Source: Phycisphaerae bacterium
GTDB taxonomy: Bacteria; Planctomycetota; Phycisphaerae; UBA1845; UTPLA1
Direction of reading: 5' to 3'
Assembly (NCBI GenBank): GCA_035275405.1
Contig: DATEMU010000015.1
Span: 620,001-684,000 of the forward strand
DNA length: 64,000 nt
The translations under genes and the position numbers were made by a program. The notes beneath the pieces are model-generated. The model was not told the DNA's origin, made no database searches, and saw only the letters and a program-made list of their open reading frames with translations. Numbering within the stretch: the stretch's first letter is position 1; each line of letters starts with the position of its first letter. Below, one piece after another: positions 1 to 9,933 of this stretch.

Positions 1-3000
1 GGTACAACTACGGGGCCATTTTTGCTCGTCGGGCTCGATGGCAGTGCAAGCGGCGCTAGCGTGACTCGCAGCACTGGCACTGGCGGCAACTTTGGATTCA
101 AAAATCAGAGCGCGACGGGCAACTATGCAAAGCTCCTGAACGACGCCCAGGACATCGGCGGCGTCGGCCAGAGTATAACGTATACGTTTGACGGCCTAGC
201 CGTCGGAGCTTATCAGGTGTTTACGTACGCGGTTGCCCCTGATAACGCTGATTATCGAGTCAATGTGGACGTGACAGGCCATACTAACACTCCCACTCAG
301 ACAGTCGGCGGAGCGATTCCTCGGAATACTTTCTTGTCCGGTGAGACCCATTCTACGCATAACGTTGCCGTGGGTAACGGTGATGCATTGGTCATCGCCG
401 TTGCAACGACGACCGGATTCGGCCGCGTTTCTGGAATCCAAGTCCGCAAGATTCAATTTACCAACCGTTGCTTTGTACACGCTGCGGCCTCGGGAGCTAA
501 TGACGGCACAGATTGGGTCAATGCACTAACCGATCTGCAATCCGCCCTGAACGCGGCCTCTATTGGCGCATGCGGGGAGATCTGGGTGGCAGCCGGGAAT
601 TACAACCCCTCGCAGCGGACATCACCTTTAGACCCACGCAGCGCGACGTTTAGGCTCTTCAATACAGTCGCCCTGTATGGCGGCTTCTCGGGAATCGAGA
701 CGAGTCTTTCGCAGAGGGATCCCGTCGTGAACGTTACGACGCTGAACGGTAACATCGACAACGTATATCACGTTGTGACCGCCAGTAATACAGATGCCTC
801 AGCGGTTCTGGACGGATTTATTATCAGCGGAGGCATTGCTGACTTGTCGCACCGACCTGGCTTGTCCAGTTGCGGAGCTGGCATGCTCATTGATAGCGGC
901 AGTCCGACAATTGCGAACTGTACGTTTAGCGGTAATCGTGCATTTCGGGGTGCCGGGGTGTACAATTATGGAGGTAACCCAACTCTTACCAACTGTGCAT
1001 TTGGCGGCAATTCCGTAGAACCGATATTCCAGGTCGTTGAAGGCTCGGTGTTTGGGTACCTAGGATCCGGCGGCGGGTTTTGTAACGTGCAAGGAGGAGC
1101 GATTCTCGATGGCTGCACGTTCACGGGCAATGAGGCTCGATGGGGCGACTCAGGTTGGCCTTGGTTCCTAGCTGCCGAATGCGATGCAGGCGGAGTTTAT
1201 AATGAGTCCGGAGTGCTCACGCTCTCTAATTGTATTTTCTTGGAGAACTATTCAGCAGGTATTGGAGGAGGAATGGGCAACATGGGGGAGTGCGTGCTTG
1301 TAAGCTGCGATTTTCTAAACAACGAGGCAGGAGCTGGCGGAGGCCTCGCAGTGGGTGGTCTTGCCAACACGTCCGTCATGAATTGCAACTTTATCGGCAA
1401 TCACGCGCTTGCGGGAGGCGGTGCCTATGTCCATGGACTGAATTGGTCGCCGTTTTTTGATTGTGTATTCGTCGGAAACTCCGCAGACAACTTTGGGGAC
1501 GAATTCGCTTCGAACTTTGGAAACCCGACAATAAACGATCTAACACTGCGCGGTAGGGATGCGTCCCCGGCTTCGAGCGCCTACATTTCATATTCAACGT
1601 TGACCTTAACGGACCCGCTCGGCGGACTGGTTCTGGACGGAGGGACGAGCGCTCGCATGGACCTCCGCCGAAGCGTGATTGCAGGGCCGGGCACCTTGCG
1701 TGTGGAAACTGGGGCAACTCTGCGAGTCCTAGCTGGCGATGCTTCGACTTTCGAACCCGCCACTATTCGCACCAACGTCGTGGGAACAGGCGAAATTCTT
1801 GTCGGCGCTGGGCAGGAGTTACTCGTAGAAGGCGGAGCGGTCGTTGACATGGGCGGCGCCTCCGGCGGCGGCTGCGCAGACCCGGCACAGGCCTCCAACT
1901 GGGGCCGGATCGAGGTCAACGGCCAACTCGTGGTCCGAGATTCTACCATCCGTAACACAAACGTTGATGTGCTGTCAGGCGACCTGAGCGATTTGACGGA
2001 AGTTCATAACAACCAGATCAACCTGTTGCAGAACCCCCCGGGTTGGGGCGGGGAGTTCTACGTTGAGGGCACCTCGACCATTGAATGCAACGTGATCTAC
2101 TCCGAAGGCGATCGCTACCTCGACCTGGACCCGGACCCGCTCGCGTCGCCCCGCCCGACCATCAACGAAAACAAGTTCAACGTTAGCATTCTTCAGGGCA
2201 CATCCATCCCCCAAGGCGAATTGTTGGAACTGCGTTCGGTGGACTACGACAACGGCCTTGGTGGTGAATTATCCGGCGCTTATGAACTTGCCGCGAGCAG
2301 CGCCCCTTCCCCAGGCGGATACACCGACACCTGGGTCTTGGAGCAACTGGAAATACGACCCAACGCCAAGGTCAACCTCACCAACCGTCAAGGCTTTGTC
2401 TTCCAGGACCCACAGATCACGATTCCCGAGGCGATTTACGTCAAGGAAATTAAACTCCACCCCGGCGCGGTGCTCAACACCGGCCACCAGCGCCTCTACT
2501 ACCAGACGCTCGTCGATGAGACCGGTGCCCCGCTCGCCCGCGACCCGCAGGACCCCAGCGCCCCAATGTCCAACGGCAGCCGAATCATCGACGTACCGCT
2601 GCTCGGCTTCTCACTGAAAGTCATCGCCATGGAGGACCAGACGGAGTTCGATGTCCGCGTACAGAAACGTTTGCGCGATCCCGCCGACTTGCAGCCGCCC
2701 TTTCCGCCGTTCAAGGAAGGCGCGATCACCCGCGAAGTCGGACTCGATCCTCAGAACCCCGCCAATGGCGTGATGAAAATCAAGACCAAAGCCTCAGGGT
2801 CGCTACAAGCCTCGAGCGCCGCCGCGCACGGCGCTTTCGCCCGGGCGGGCGAGGCCGAGATTCTTGTGCAGTTCCGCTACCGCTTCTGCGGCCAGACGAC
2901 CGACGAACTAATCGTCTATCTGACCGACTCACCCGAAGTCAGCCAAAATCTTGTGGAAGTCGCGAGGGTTCGGCCTCCGGCATCCGGTCCCGGCTCGATT

Positions 3001-4701
3001 GATTCTGGAACCTATGCCACCTTCTCCGGCAACTTCCCCCGGGGCAACCTCAACTTCCTCCGCGGCACGTACGTCGAACTGGAACTCCGGGGTCCTGATG
3101 CCTGCGTGCTGATCGACGACTGGGACCCGGTGGTGTGCCCCTATTGTGGCCAGTGTGGAGATCTTAACCAAGATTGTGGCGTGACCGACCTGGACTATCT
3201 TTACTTGCTCAGCGAGTTCGGCCAACCGGTACGTAACGCCAATTTGTGCGCCGACGTCCTATCCTCCGACAACTACATCGACATGAGTGACCTATTGGCC
3301 TTGGCCGGCGCACTCTCCTCCTACCCCGTACCTCTCAACCTCTGCGGCAATGGATCGGGCGGCGGCGGGACGGTCTGCGGCGAGGAATTGCCTGCCACCT
3401 GCGAGGACCCCCCAAGCGAGTCGTTACTCATCGCTGGCAAGCCGGGCGGGGCGGGCCTTCGTGACGCGTTGGCGCACAACGACACGCTCTATGGCGTGAA
3501 TGCCCAGACGTATGCGGCCGGGCCTGGTGTTCCCGCCCCGGCACAGAGCGGCGGCCTCCGCAGGGGCCACGGCCGATTGATGACGGACTCTCTGGGCCGC
3601 CTTCATCAAGTGCACGGCATCCTGGGACTCATCCGGCTGACGGATGGCGTAGCCGTGGTGAAACCGGCACCCAAGAGCTACTTGGGCGACACCGTCCGCA
3701 TCGGCCGGACGACGGGCGGCGGGTATCCGCTGGCCGACGCGGCCTTCGATCCCAACGATCCGGACATGGTCTATGTCGCGCCGGTCCATATCACGCCGGC
3801 CGGCGGCGGCCTGCCGTATCGCGCGGTAGCTAAACTGCGACTTTCAGGTAATGGCAACTTCGAATTGGTAAGAACATATGGGGCGAACCCGGCCGACACC
3901 CCTGAAATTGAATGCATCAATTGTACGGAAATCGTTTACCAGAATGACGCCTCGCGGATTCGGGAAATCGAGGTGGATTCCTACGGAAACCTCTTCGTAG
4001 CCAGCGCCCTGGAAGTCAACGACTACAACTACCTGTTGATTTACCCGGCGGACGGCGGAAGCGAGATTCGAGTGCCCCTGACCGGCCAGGTCCAGGCCCC
4101 TTCGGCCTTGCACGTGTCGGGCGACAAGCTCTATGTCTCGACCTCGCTGGATGCGCTCGACCATGCAAGCGCCGTCATCCATCGATACAACATTATTCGC
4201 GCCGGCCGCAATGCAACTTTGCTGGAGCACGACACGGATATCCCGGTCGTGGGCATCCGTCATCTTACGGCGATGACGACCAACCCGGCCGATGGGACGT
4301 TGTGGGCGGTCGGCTTTTACTCGTCGGCTTGTTCGACGGCCCAATGCGCGGCCGACCCGGATTGCTCGGGCGGCTGCGATTTTCCGTACCAAGAATCTGA
4401 CTCGATCTTCACAACCCCAAAGGTGGTAATCATTGCGAATCCCGCGACGACGCCGGTTGTCCAAGAGGTAGCTACGCTTGGCGGCTCTGACTTGGCCCTG
4501 CCTTTGAGCGTTATCTTTCAGGACGTCCCGTGCGGCACCGGCGACTTCGACGGCGGCGGGCTCGGCGAATCCGACATCGTCCCCTTCGTCAATGCCCTCC
4601 TCAGCCCAACCCCTGCCGACCTCTGTCCCGGCGACATGAACCACGATTCCATCTTCGATGGTCGGGATATTCAAATATTCATCGCCTCGTTGACCCCATA
4701 G
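1..4701 (+). CDS. Giant secreted beta-helix protein with dockerin-like repeats (5' end outside window)
   Basis: The frame is open from base 1, so the TTG at 22 is probably not the true start and the gene is 5'-truncated by the window edge. The first 130 residues form a beta-sandwich-like segment. A right-handed beta-helix region follows, introduced by 'ASGANDGTDWVNA' and 'GEIWVAAG' and carrying many NCTFSGN / GGGAY turns, typical of choice-of-anchor and pectate-lyase-like planctomycete surface proteins. Around residues 1045-1105 lies a dockerin type I-like pair (GDLNQDCGVTDLDYL, DNYIDMSDLL). A propeller-like region with YVAPVHI / YVSTSL strands follows, and a second dockerin-like pair (GDFDGGG, GDMNHDSIFDG) closes the protein. 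Function is probably extracellular adhesion or scaffold attachment; no catalytic residues can be assigned. Confidence 0.85.
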   Translation, partial: GTTTGPFLLVGLDGSASGASVTRSTGTGGNFGFKNQSATGNYAKLLNDAQDIGGVGQSITYTFDGLAVGAYQVFTYAVAPDNADYRVNVDVTGHTNTPTQTVGGAIPRNTFLSGETHSTHNVAVGNGDALVIAVATTTGFGRVSGIQVRKIQFTNRCFVHAAASGANDGTDWVNALTDLQSALNAASIGACGEIWVAAGNYNPSQRTSPLDPRSATFRLFNTVALYGGFSGIETSLSQRDPVVNVTTLNGNIDNVYHVVTASNTDASAVLDGFIISGGIADLSHRPGLSSCGAGMLIDSGSPTIANCTFSGNRAFRGAGVYNYGGNPTLTNCAFGGNSVEPIFQVVEGSVFGYLGSGGGFCNVQGGAILDGCTFTGNEARWGDSGWPWFLAAECDAGGVYNESGVLTLSNCIFLENYSAGIGGGMGNMGECVLVSCDFLNNEAGAGGGLAVGGLANTSVMNCNFIGNHALAGGGAYVHGLNWSPFFDCVFVGNSADNFGDEFASNFGNPTINDLTLRGRDASPASSAYISYSTLTLTDPLGGLVLDGGTSARMDLRRSVIAGPGTLRVETGATLRVLAGDASTFEPATIRTNVVGTGEILVGAGQELLVEGGAVVDMGGASGGGCADPAQASNWGRIEVNGQLVVRDSTIRNTNVDVLSGDLSDLTEVHNNQINLLQNPPGWGGEFYVEGTSTIECNVIYSEGDRYLDLDPDPLASPRPTINENKFNVSILQGTSIPQGELLELRSVDYDNGLGGELSGAYELAASSAPSPGGYTDTWVLEQLEIRPNAKVNLTNRQGFVFQDPQITIPEAIYVKEIKLHPGAVLNTGHQRLYYQTLVDETGAPLARDPQDPSAPMSNGSRIIDVPLLGFSLKVIAMEDQTEFDVRVQKRLRDPADLQPPFPPFKEGAITREVGLDPQNPANGVMKIKTKASGSLQASSAAAHGAFARAGEAEILVQFRYRFCGQTTDELIVYLTDSPEVSQNLVEVARVRPPASGPGSIDSGTYATFSGNFPRGNLNFLRGTYVELELRGPDACVLIDDWDPVVCPYCGQCGDLNQDCGVTDLDYLYLLSEFGQPVRNANLCADVLSSDNYIDMSDLLALAGALSSYPVPLNLCGNGSGGGGTVCGEELPATCEDPPSESLLIAGKPGGAGLRDALAHNDTLYGVNAQTYAAGPGVPAPAQSGGLRRGHGRLMTDSLGRLHQVHGILGLIRLTDGVAVVKPAPKSYLGDTVRIGRTTGGGYPLADAAFDPNDPDMVYVAPVHITPAGGGLPYRAVAKLRLSGNGNFELVRTYGANPADTPEIECINCTEIVYQNDASRIREIEVDSYGNLFVASALEVNDYNYLLIYPADGGSEIRVPLTGQVQAPSALHVSGDKLYVSTSLDALDHASAVIHRYNIIRAGRNATLLEHDTDIPVVGIRHLTAMTTNPADGTLWAVGFYSSACSTAQCAADPDCSGGCDFPYQESDSIFTTPKVVIIANPATTPVVQEVATLGGSDLALPLSVIFQDVPCGTGDFDGGGLGESDIVPFVNALLSPTPADLCPGDMNHDSIFDGRDIQIFIASLTP

Positions 4702-4870
4702 GGCAGCTTCGCGGGTTTTCAACGCTGCCACGGCATTAAGGTCGGCCACCTCCGCAAGGGTTCTGTGCAAGCCATCAAATCGTGGCGTTCAAACGTCACT
4801 GTTGCTCGCGGAGCCGAGAAGTTCCGCGGCCCAAAGTCCAAAAGAACCTCTTTATAAGGAATATCGAATC

Positions 4871-5296
4871 ATGATTGACCGATTGAGTCTTTTTTGGAGA
4901 TGTGCGAGGTGCGGGATGGACCAGCTCGGCCCGGTCAGCGACCTCCCCGGGGCGGGAATCCCCATCTGCCGCGAGTGCGGCGATGACATGGAGCTGTTGG
5001 ATGGCGCGGTCCTGTCGTCGGGGTCCGCTCGGAAAATCCTTCTGGTCGGGGTGCAGGCCATCCCCCACCCGCTGGTCGTAAGGGTCCAGCGCGGGATGGT
5101 CATGTGCGTCCACGGCATCCCCGCCGGGATCGTCGTCGAGGTCCGGGACTACGACGCGCCGCGGGATGGCGGATCGACCGGCCGCAGGATCGAGAACGAC
5201 GACGATGGCCCCTACCTGACCGAGGTGTACGACGGGTCCGCCGAGGCGGAGAAAGGAAAAGCACGTGATCGCAAACGGCGACGGAAAAACGTATGA
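4871..5296 (+). CDS. Small zinc-ribbon protein of unknown function
   Basis: 141 residues from the ATG at 4871, preceded by AAGGAA about 10 bases upstream; an upstream in-frame start at 4802 lacks such a site. The N-terminal 40 residues carry CARCG...CRECG, a treble-clef or zinc-ribbon knuckle, suggesting a zinc-stabilised fold. The rest is a beta-rich segment with a charged tail (KGKARDRKRRRKNV). Its 3' end overlaps the next gene by 32 bases, so the two are probably co-transcribed. The function is unknown. Confidence 0.6.
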   Translation: MIDRLSLFWRCARCGMDQLGPVSDLPGAGIPICRECGDDMELLDGAVLSSGSARKILLVGVQAIPHPLVVRVQRGMVMCVHGIPAGIVVEVRDYDAPRDGGSTGRRIENDDDGPYLTEVYDGSAEAEKGKARDRKRRRKNV

Positions 5297-5462
5297 AGTC
5301 GGAGTTGCGCGACAGTACGTCTGCCGGGGCACTATGACCGTCCGGGCCACTTCACTCGAGGAGGCCCGGCGGCTGGCCCTGGATCAGATCGGCGACGTCG
5401 CGCTGACCATGGACGAGCTGGTGGAGGGCGGCGATCGGGTGGAGTTCGTGAGGGCGGTGTGA
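5265..5462 (+). CDS. Small hypothetical protein, probably translationally coupled
   Basis: 65 residues from a GTG start at 5265 with GAAAGGAAAAG just upstream, inside the 3' end of the preceding zinc-ribbon gene. It resembles small beta-alpha-beta plasmid or phage proteins: 'VARQYVCRGTMTVRATSLEEARRLALD' type text, meaning a strand pair then a helix, ending in an acidic segment. No family is recognised with certainty. The good ribosome site and overlap argue that it is expressed with its neighbour. Confidence 0.55.
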   Translation: MIANGDGKTYEVGVARQYVCRGTMTVRATSLEEARRLALDQIGDVALTMDELVEGGDRVEFVRAV

Positions 5463-5604
5463 TTGGGGACTGCTGAGAAGGGCAATCACGGGCGTTGCCG
5501 CGCTTTAGCTATTGGAGCATTGCCTTTGGGCAGTATGCCGACGCCGAGGTCGTAGTCAGCGTCGGCGACCGCATCGAGCTAAATCAAAAACTGAAAAAAA
5601 CTGC

Positions 5605-7482
5605 TCAACGGCCACGAGGAAGGGTCATCAACATTTCGGGCCCTCGCTGGTGGACCTGCGCGCCAGCCGGCACCGGCTCGCCCCTGAGCGACATCGACAC
5701 GAACGCGGGCGGTGACGATTTTGGCGCGGGCAGGTCGTGGCTGGCCGGCTCCGCCGCCAAGCCGTGGAAGGGAAGCGGACTCGAGGGCAGGCTGGTGCGA
5801 CGCTTGATATCGCCCCTCCGCAGGCGCCAGGCCCAGCCGACCGTGCGGCGGATGGTGTGAAACAGGCCGCCCATTCCCATCAACTGCATGCCGATGTCGC
5901 AGGTGAACACGCGATCACGAGGAAGCAGAGCCCGCAGCAGCGCAAGCGGATTGAAAAAATACAGATAGGCCGCAAGGATGTTGCATTGCTTTCGCCACGG
6001 CTCGTCGGCCTGGGTGGCGACGACGTAGTTGCCATCCATCATGTACGGCTCGACGCGACGGCCGGAAACGCTCTCGATAACTTGGCCGTTGTTGAACGGC
6101 TCCTCGTAGAGTTTGGACCCTGTCGCCGGCGTCATCATCAGTACCTGCATTCCCGCCGCGCCCCAGCGGCGCAACATCCTGACTTGGTTGATCAGGCCGT
6201 AGGGACTTCCGGGCGTGTAGAGCGGCTGGCCATCGTGGTGCATCATCATTGGCATGGGCGCGATGCCGGCGGCGCGGAGTGCCTCGAAAGCCTCCTGCGT
6301 CTTGCTGAGGCTCTGGCCTTTCTTCACGAAAGAGGCCGTGATGTCCTCGACGCCGAGCCACAACATGCGGACACCCGCGCGGCGGACGGTGGGAAGCTCC
6401 GCCTTGAGCGCCACCGTGTCGTGGACTGTGACCTCAGTGCCCCATTCGACTTGCTTGTAAAGCGGCTTGCCGTTGACCTCGGCGCGCGCGAGCGCCTCGA
6501 CGATGCCATGCGCCCGCCTGTGGTCATTGAAGAAGTTGTCATCCGTGCCGAAGAACCACTTGATGCCGTACTCGCTGCGCAGACGGCAAAATTCGTCCAC
6601 GATCCGCTCCGGGCTTTTGACGCGGAACTGGCGCTGGTTGTAAGCCGGCAGCGGGCAGTACGGGCAGGCGAACTTACACCCGAATGTCAGCACCAGCGAC
6701 GCGATCGGCGTTCGCAATCGCACCCAGCGTCGACCCATCGCCCGATCCGACAATCCGGCGCGAAACCGGCTGGGCGCCTCGAGGAGGCGGTAGCCGAGGA
6801 CGGGATGGGGCAGCTCGTCCAGATCGCCCAGCAACCGTTGAATGCCGGTGTCGATCAGTTCTTTCGGCGCGCCGCGTGCGTCCGTGCGCGGATAGACCAG
6901 CCCGGGGATGTCGTCAAGAAGCCCCGACCGGCACGCGCGAAGGAAGGCGGAGCGGAGCGATTCGCCCAGGGCGCGGCAGGAGAGCACCACCTCCAATAGG
7001 CTGAGCAGCACGAACTCTTCGCCCGTGACGGCCACGTCGGCGCCCCAAGGATCTGAGGGATCAGCGCTGAACACGTCCCACGGCTCATAAACCGTCTTCG
7101 GTCCGCCGGCGATGATCAGCGGTCGATGTGCCGGGTCGATCCGGCAGGCGTCCTGGATCAACGCGCGACAACAGGCCGAGTGAAGCTGCAGACTGGAGAC
7201 CATGAACAGATCAGGCACGCGGCCGTCGAGCCGCATGGCCGAGGGGGCAAAGCGAGGATTCCAGAGTTGCTGAACGACGCGCGTCTTTTCGAACCCCGAC
7301 GCCACCATCGCCGAGCCGATCGCGCGCACGCCCGCGGGGACCATCGCCCAGTCGGCGTAGATGAACGGCAACATGCGCGTACGGCGGTCGAAGGCGTAGA
7401 CGATGACGCTGGCCAAATCGTGTTGCGGGGCCACGCGGCGGAGGCGCTGGATGATTCCGGTCAACTCCCCCGGCTTAAGCAA
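5605..7482 (-). CDS. B12-binding radical SAM protein
   Basis: 625 residues. The first ~200 residues look like the Rossmann-type cobalamin-binding domain that precedes many radical SAM enzymes (VPDLFMVSSLQLHSA, PLIIAGGPKTVYEP). The radical SAM core begins near residue 265 with GCKFACPYCPL, giving the CxxxCxxC iron-sulfur cluster ligands, and continues with FFGTDDNFF and later strands. The family (BchE/HpnR/HpnP-like) performs radical methylations, cyclisations or rearrangements; the substrate here cannot be read from sequence. The C-terminal ~90 residues are basic and low in similarity to any family I recognise. It stands alone, with no operon partner on its strand. Confidence 0.85.
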   Translation of the reverse strand: MLKPGELTGIIQRLRRVAPQHDLASVIVYAFDRRTRMLPFIYADWAMVPAGVRAIGSAMVASGFEKTRVVQQLWNPRFAPSAMRLDGRVPDLFMVSSLQLHSACCRALIQDACRIDPAHRPLIIAGGPKTVYEPWDVFSADPSDPWGADVAVTGEEFVLLSLLEVVLSCRALGESLRSAFLRACRSGLLDDIPGLVYPRTDARGAPKELIDTGIQRLLGDLDELPHPVLGYRLLEAPSRFRAGLSDRAMGRRWVRLRTPIASLVLTFGCKFACPYCPLPAYNQRQFRVKSPERIVDEFCRLRSEYGIKWFFGTDDNFFNDHRRAHGIVEALARAEVNGKPLYKQVEWGTEVTVHDTVALKAELPTVRRAGVRMLWLGVEDITASFVKKGQSLSKTQEAFEALRAAGIAPMPMMMHHDGQPLYTPGSPYGLINQVRMLRRWGAAGMQVLMMTPATGSKLYEEPFNNGQVIESVSGRRVEPYMMDGNYVVATQADEPWRKQCNILAAYLYFFNPLALLRALLPRDRVFTCDIGMQLMGMGGLFHTIRRTVGWAWRLRRGDIKRRTSLPSSPLPFHGLAAEPASHDLPAPKSSPPAFVSMSLRGEPVPAGAQVHQRGPEMLMTLPRGR

Positions 7483-7769
7483 TTCGTCGCCGCGTGTTCG
7501 TCTTGGAAGCTCTATCAGTGTGATCCTTGCTATTCGGCGAACCGGCGGGACAGTGCTGCAGCCGAGTGGAATGGTGGGATCATACCAGATTAATCATTTG
7601 CCGGCGCCGGAGGCAGATAATGAAGATGGTCCAGCTTTGCAACCCTGAATTCGCGCACAAGAATATGGACGGCCCGCCGGCGACGCATCGAGCGAACGCG
7701 ATGGTAGGATGCAGAAGAAATTTGGGCGCGGGCTGGTCCCTGATTCGCCATCCTGATTAGAATGTCGGC

Positions 7770-8171
7770 TTGCAGTACCTACCAAAGGCCATCACCAAGC
7801 CGAAGGATGTTGTGGTGCCCAGTCAGTGCACGAAAGTTGAAGCGGTGAAGGCCGATGCGTGGTTCGTGTACATCTTGCGATGTTCGGACGGCTCGCTCTA
7901 CACCGGGGCGACGACGGATGTAAAACGTCGAAGCGAGCAACATAATGCGGGGACCGCCTCTCGGTATACCCGTTGTCGCCTTCCGGTTCGTGTGGTCTAT
8001 CAGGAACCTCATGCCTCTCGAAGCTTGGCGTTGAAACGTGAATGGGCGGTCAAGGCGATGACGCGGCTGGAGAAGAAAGCGCTGATACGATGGGGAGCAC
8101 GTCGGTCTCGCTATTTCCCCATGATAGCTTATCGTAAGAGCGGAATTGACCAGCATTCGCCGCATAGATGA
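7770..8171 (+). CDS. GIY-YIG nuclease-family protein (YhbQ/UPF0213 type)
   Basis: The C-terminal ~95 residues are a GIY-YIG domain: WFVYILRCSDGSLYTGATTD gives the V-Y / Y-T-G pair, followed by KRRSEQHN and an ALKREWAVKAM helix, as in the small stand-alone YhbQ/UPF0213 family. The annotated TTG start adds about 30 residues with no similarity; a GTG nearer 7856 could be the real start. The small family proteins may act on DNA but their substrates are uncertain. The 3' end is 10 bases from the convergent rtcR gene. Confidence 0.8.
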   Translation: MQYLPKAITKPKDVVVPSQCTKVEAVKADAWFVYILRCSDGSLYTGATTDVKRRSEQHNAGTASRYTRCRLPVRVVYQEPHASRSLALKREWAVKAMTRLEKKALIRWGARRSRYFPMIAYRKSGIDQHSPHR

Positions 8172-8181
8172 AAGACGTCTA

Positions 8182-9786
8182 TCAACGGCATGCGCTTTGT
8201 AGTGCCGTCCACTCCATTCCAAACCTCGCCAAGTATTTCCTGAGCCTGTCCGCGTCGTTGGGAACCGTTCGTTGCGTGCGCGATGCGGCGAAAAGACGGC
8301 GGCCGGCGGCGGAGAGCGACAATGATTCCCGGCAGACGCGCACGACGTGAGCGAGTTGAACGCGGTCGAATTCATCGAGTGCTCCGATGCGCGGCCCTAA
8401 TAATGTCTCCAGGTCGATATCCCCGTCGGGAATCGCCGACTCGGGCATGCGCCAGCCCGCCCTCAATCGCTCGATTTCAGAATCCACAACTTCGGTCGTG
8501 ATCCGTCCCGCGGGCGCCATGGTCGCCATTCGCGCAATCGCTGCGTTGAGGTCGCGGAAGTTCCCGGACCAAAAGGACTCCGGAGCGGCGGCGAATTTTA
8601 GAAACCGGTCGAGGGCTTCCTTGTTGAATCGTCGAATTTGTCCGGTCGCCGCCGTCAGTTGGGCCAATTCGTAATCAACGTTCGGCGCGATATCCTCGCG
8701 GCGTTGCGCGAGCCCGGGTAATTCAAAGGTCCACAGGTTGATTCGGGCCAGCAGTTCTTCGCGAAAAACCCCTGTTCGAACCGCCTCGCCTAGCCGCAGA
8801 TTGGTGCCGCAGATTAATTGAAAATCGCTGTGCACTTCGCTATCCGATCCCAACGGATAAAACCGATGCTCCTCGATGGCCCGCAAGAGCATGGCCTGTT
8901 CCTCGATGCCGAGTTCGCCGACTTCGTCAAGGAACAAGACGCCCTGGTTCGCCTCGCGCAACAGCCCCGCCCGATCGGCCGTCGCGCCGGTGAACGCACC
9001 GCGCTTGTGCCCAAACAGCGCCGACATCGCCCCGTCGCCGCGGATCGTGGCGCAATTCACCTCGACGAACTTTCCTGTCACGCTTCGCCGGAGCTTCTTT
9101 AGCTCGTAAATCCGCCGCGCCAGGCTCGATTTTCCGGCCCCCGTGGGACCCAGCAGCAGGATGGGGGCCGCGGAATGAATGGCGACGTGCTCGATCTGCT
9201 CGATCATCTTGTTAAAAGCCGCATTCTGGGTCGGGATGCCCGCCTTAAGAAAATCCGTCGCCTCCCGCCGCTCGGCGACGAAACGTTGGGCAATTCGATC
9301 GTACTTGGACAGGTCCAGATCGATGATCGAATACCGCCCCGGATCGTTGGGCTTCTTGCGCTTCGGCGGCGCTGTCTGGATCAAGCGACCAGGGTAGTGC
9401 CGGGATTCCGTAAGCAGGAACGTGCAGATTTGCGCGACGTGAGTGCCCGTAGTGACGTGGAAAAGGTATTGCTCGCGGTCGGTGTCAAACGGGTAGTTCC
9501 GCGCGAAGCCATGAAGCGCCCCATACACCTCTTCGAAATCCCATGGATCACGAAGGTCGATCGCGTGCGTCCGGACGTCCGTCTCGGGCGCGACCGATCG
9601 AATGTCCACCGCCACCTGTTTCGCCAAGGACTCGATCTTTGGATCGATTAGGAGTTCGAGCCGGCGGACCAACAAGTCCTCGTGCTGGCAAAGGGACACC
9701 GTGGGTCGCCAGGCCGCCCAGCGGTCCGGTCCATCACCGCGATCAAGCGTAGTTCCCAAGAGCCCAACGATGACGAACCCGTCCAT
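8182..9786 (-). CDS. rtcR: RtcR, sigma-54-dependent activator of the RNA repair operon
   Basis: 534 residues. Residues 1-180 match the N-terminal regulatory domain of RtcR, a CARF-like sensor (GLLGTTLDRG, YLFHVTTGTHVAQI). Residues 185-430 are the AAA+ domain: Walker A GPTGAGKS at 213-220, the sigma-54-contacting GAFTGA loop at 263-268, and Walker B VLFLDE near 283-288. A helix-turn-helix lies in the last ~50 residues. In enterobacteria RtcR senses RNA damage products and turns on rtcBA with sigma-54 RNA polymerase. Here it is divergent from rsr, and the intergenic gap contains both a sigma-54 promoter and a palindrome, so the same job is strongly inferred. All key motifs are intact. Confidence 0.95.
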   Translation of the reverse strand: MDGFVIVGLLGTTLDRGDGPDRWAAWRPTVSLCQHEDLLVRRLELLIDPKIESLAKQVAVDIRSVAPETDVRTHAIDLRDPWDFEEVYGALHGFARNYPFDTDREQYLFHVTTGTHVAQICTFLLTESRHYPGRLIQTAPPKRKKPNDPGRYSIIDLDLSKYDRIAQRFVAERREATDFLKAGIPTQNAAFNKMIEQIEHVAIHSAAPILLLGPTGAGKSSLARRIYELKKLRRSVTGKFVEVNCATIRGDGAMSALFGHKRGAFTGATADRAGLLREANQGVLFLDEVGELGIEEQAMLLRAIEEHRFYPLGSDSEVHSDFQLICGTNLRLGEAVRTGVFREELLARINLWTFELPGLAQRREDIAPNVDYELAQLTAATGQIRRFNKEALDRFLKFAAAPESFWSGNFRDLNAAIARMATMAPAGRITTEVVDSEIERLRAGWRMPESAIPDGDIDLETLLGPRIGALDEFDRVQLAHVVRVCRESLSLSAAGRRLFAASRTQRTVPNDADRLRKYLARFGMEWTALQSACR

Positions 9787-9875
9787 TTAGCCAATGGTAT
9801 CAGAAACGAGAATATAGGATAGTAAGTCTCGATTTTCATCGCACGACTGCGACGCCCCTGCCGCGTCAATTATCG

Positions 9876-9906
9876 TTGCAAAGCATTGCTTGACAATGTT
9901 TTGCAA
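9876..9906. promoter_or_regulatory. 31-bp palindrome, candidate RtcR operator
   Basis: Left arm TTGCAAAGCATTG and right arm CAATGTTTTGCAA match as an inverted repeat at 12 of 13 positions around a 5-base centre. It sits about 28 bases upstream of the sigma-54 -24 element and 90 bases from the rtcR start, the place expected for an enhancer-binding-protein site. The RtcR assignment is inference from position. Confidence 0.65.
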
Positions 9907-9933
9907 TCGACAAGGCTCGGACTCACTGGCTCC

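Noticed and set aside
5737..6999. 420-residue frame antisense to the radical SAM gene
   Set aside because: GC-rich shadow; radical SAM cluster motif is on the minus strand.
9787..9875. Second operator or riboswitch in the rtcR-rsr gap
   Set aside because: Only a poor inverted repeat (CGAGAATAT...AGTCTCG) was visible; not enough to claim.
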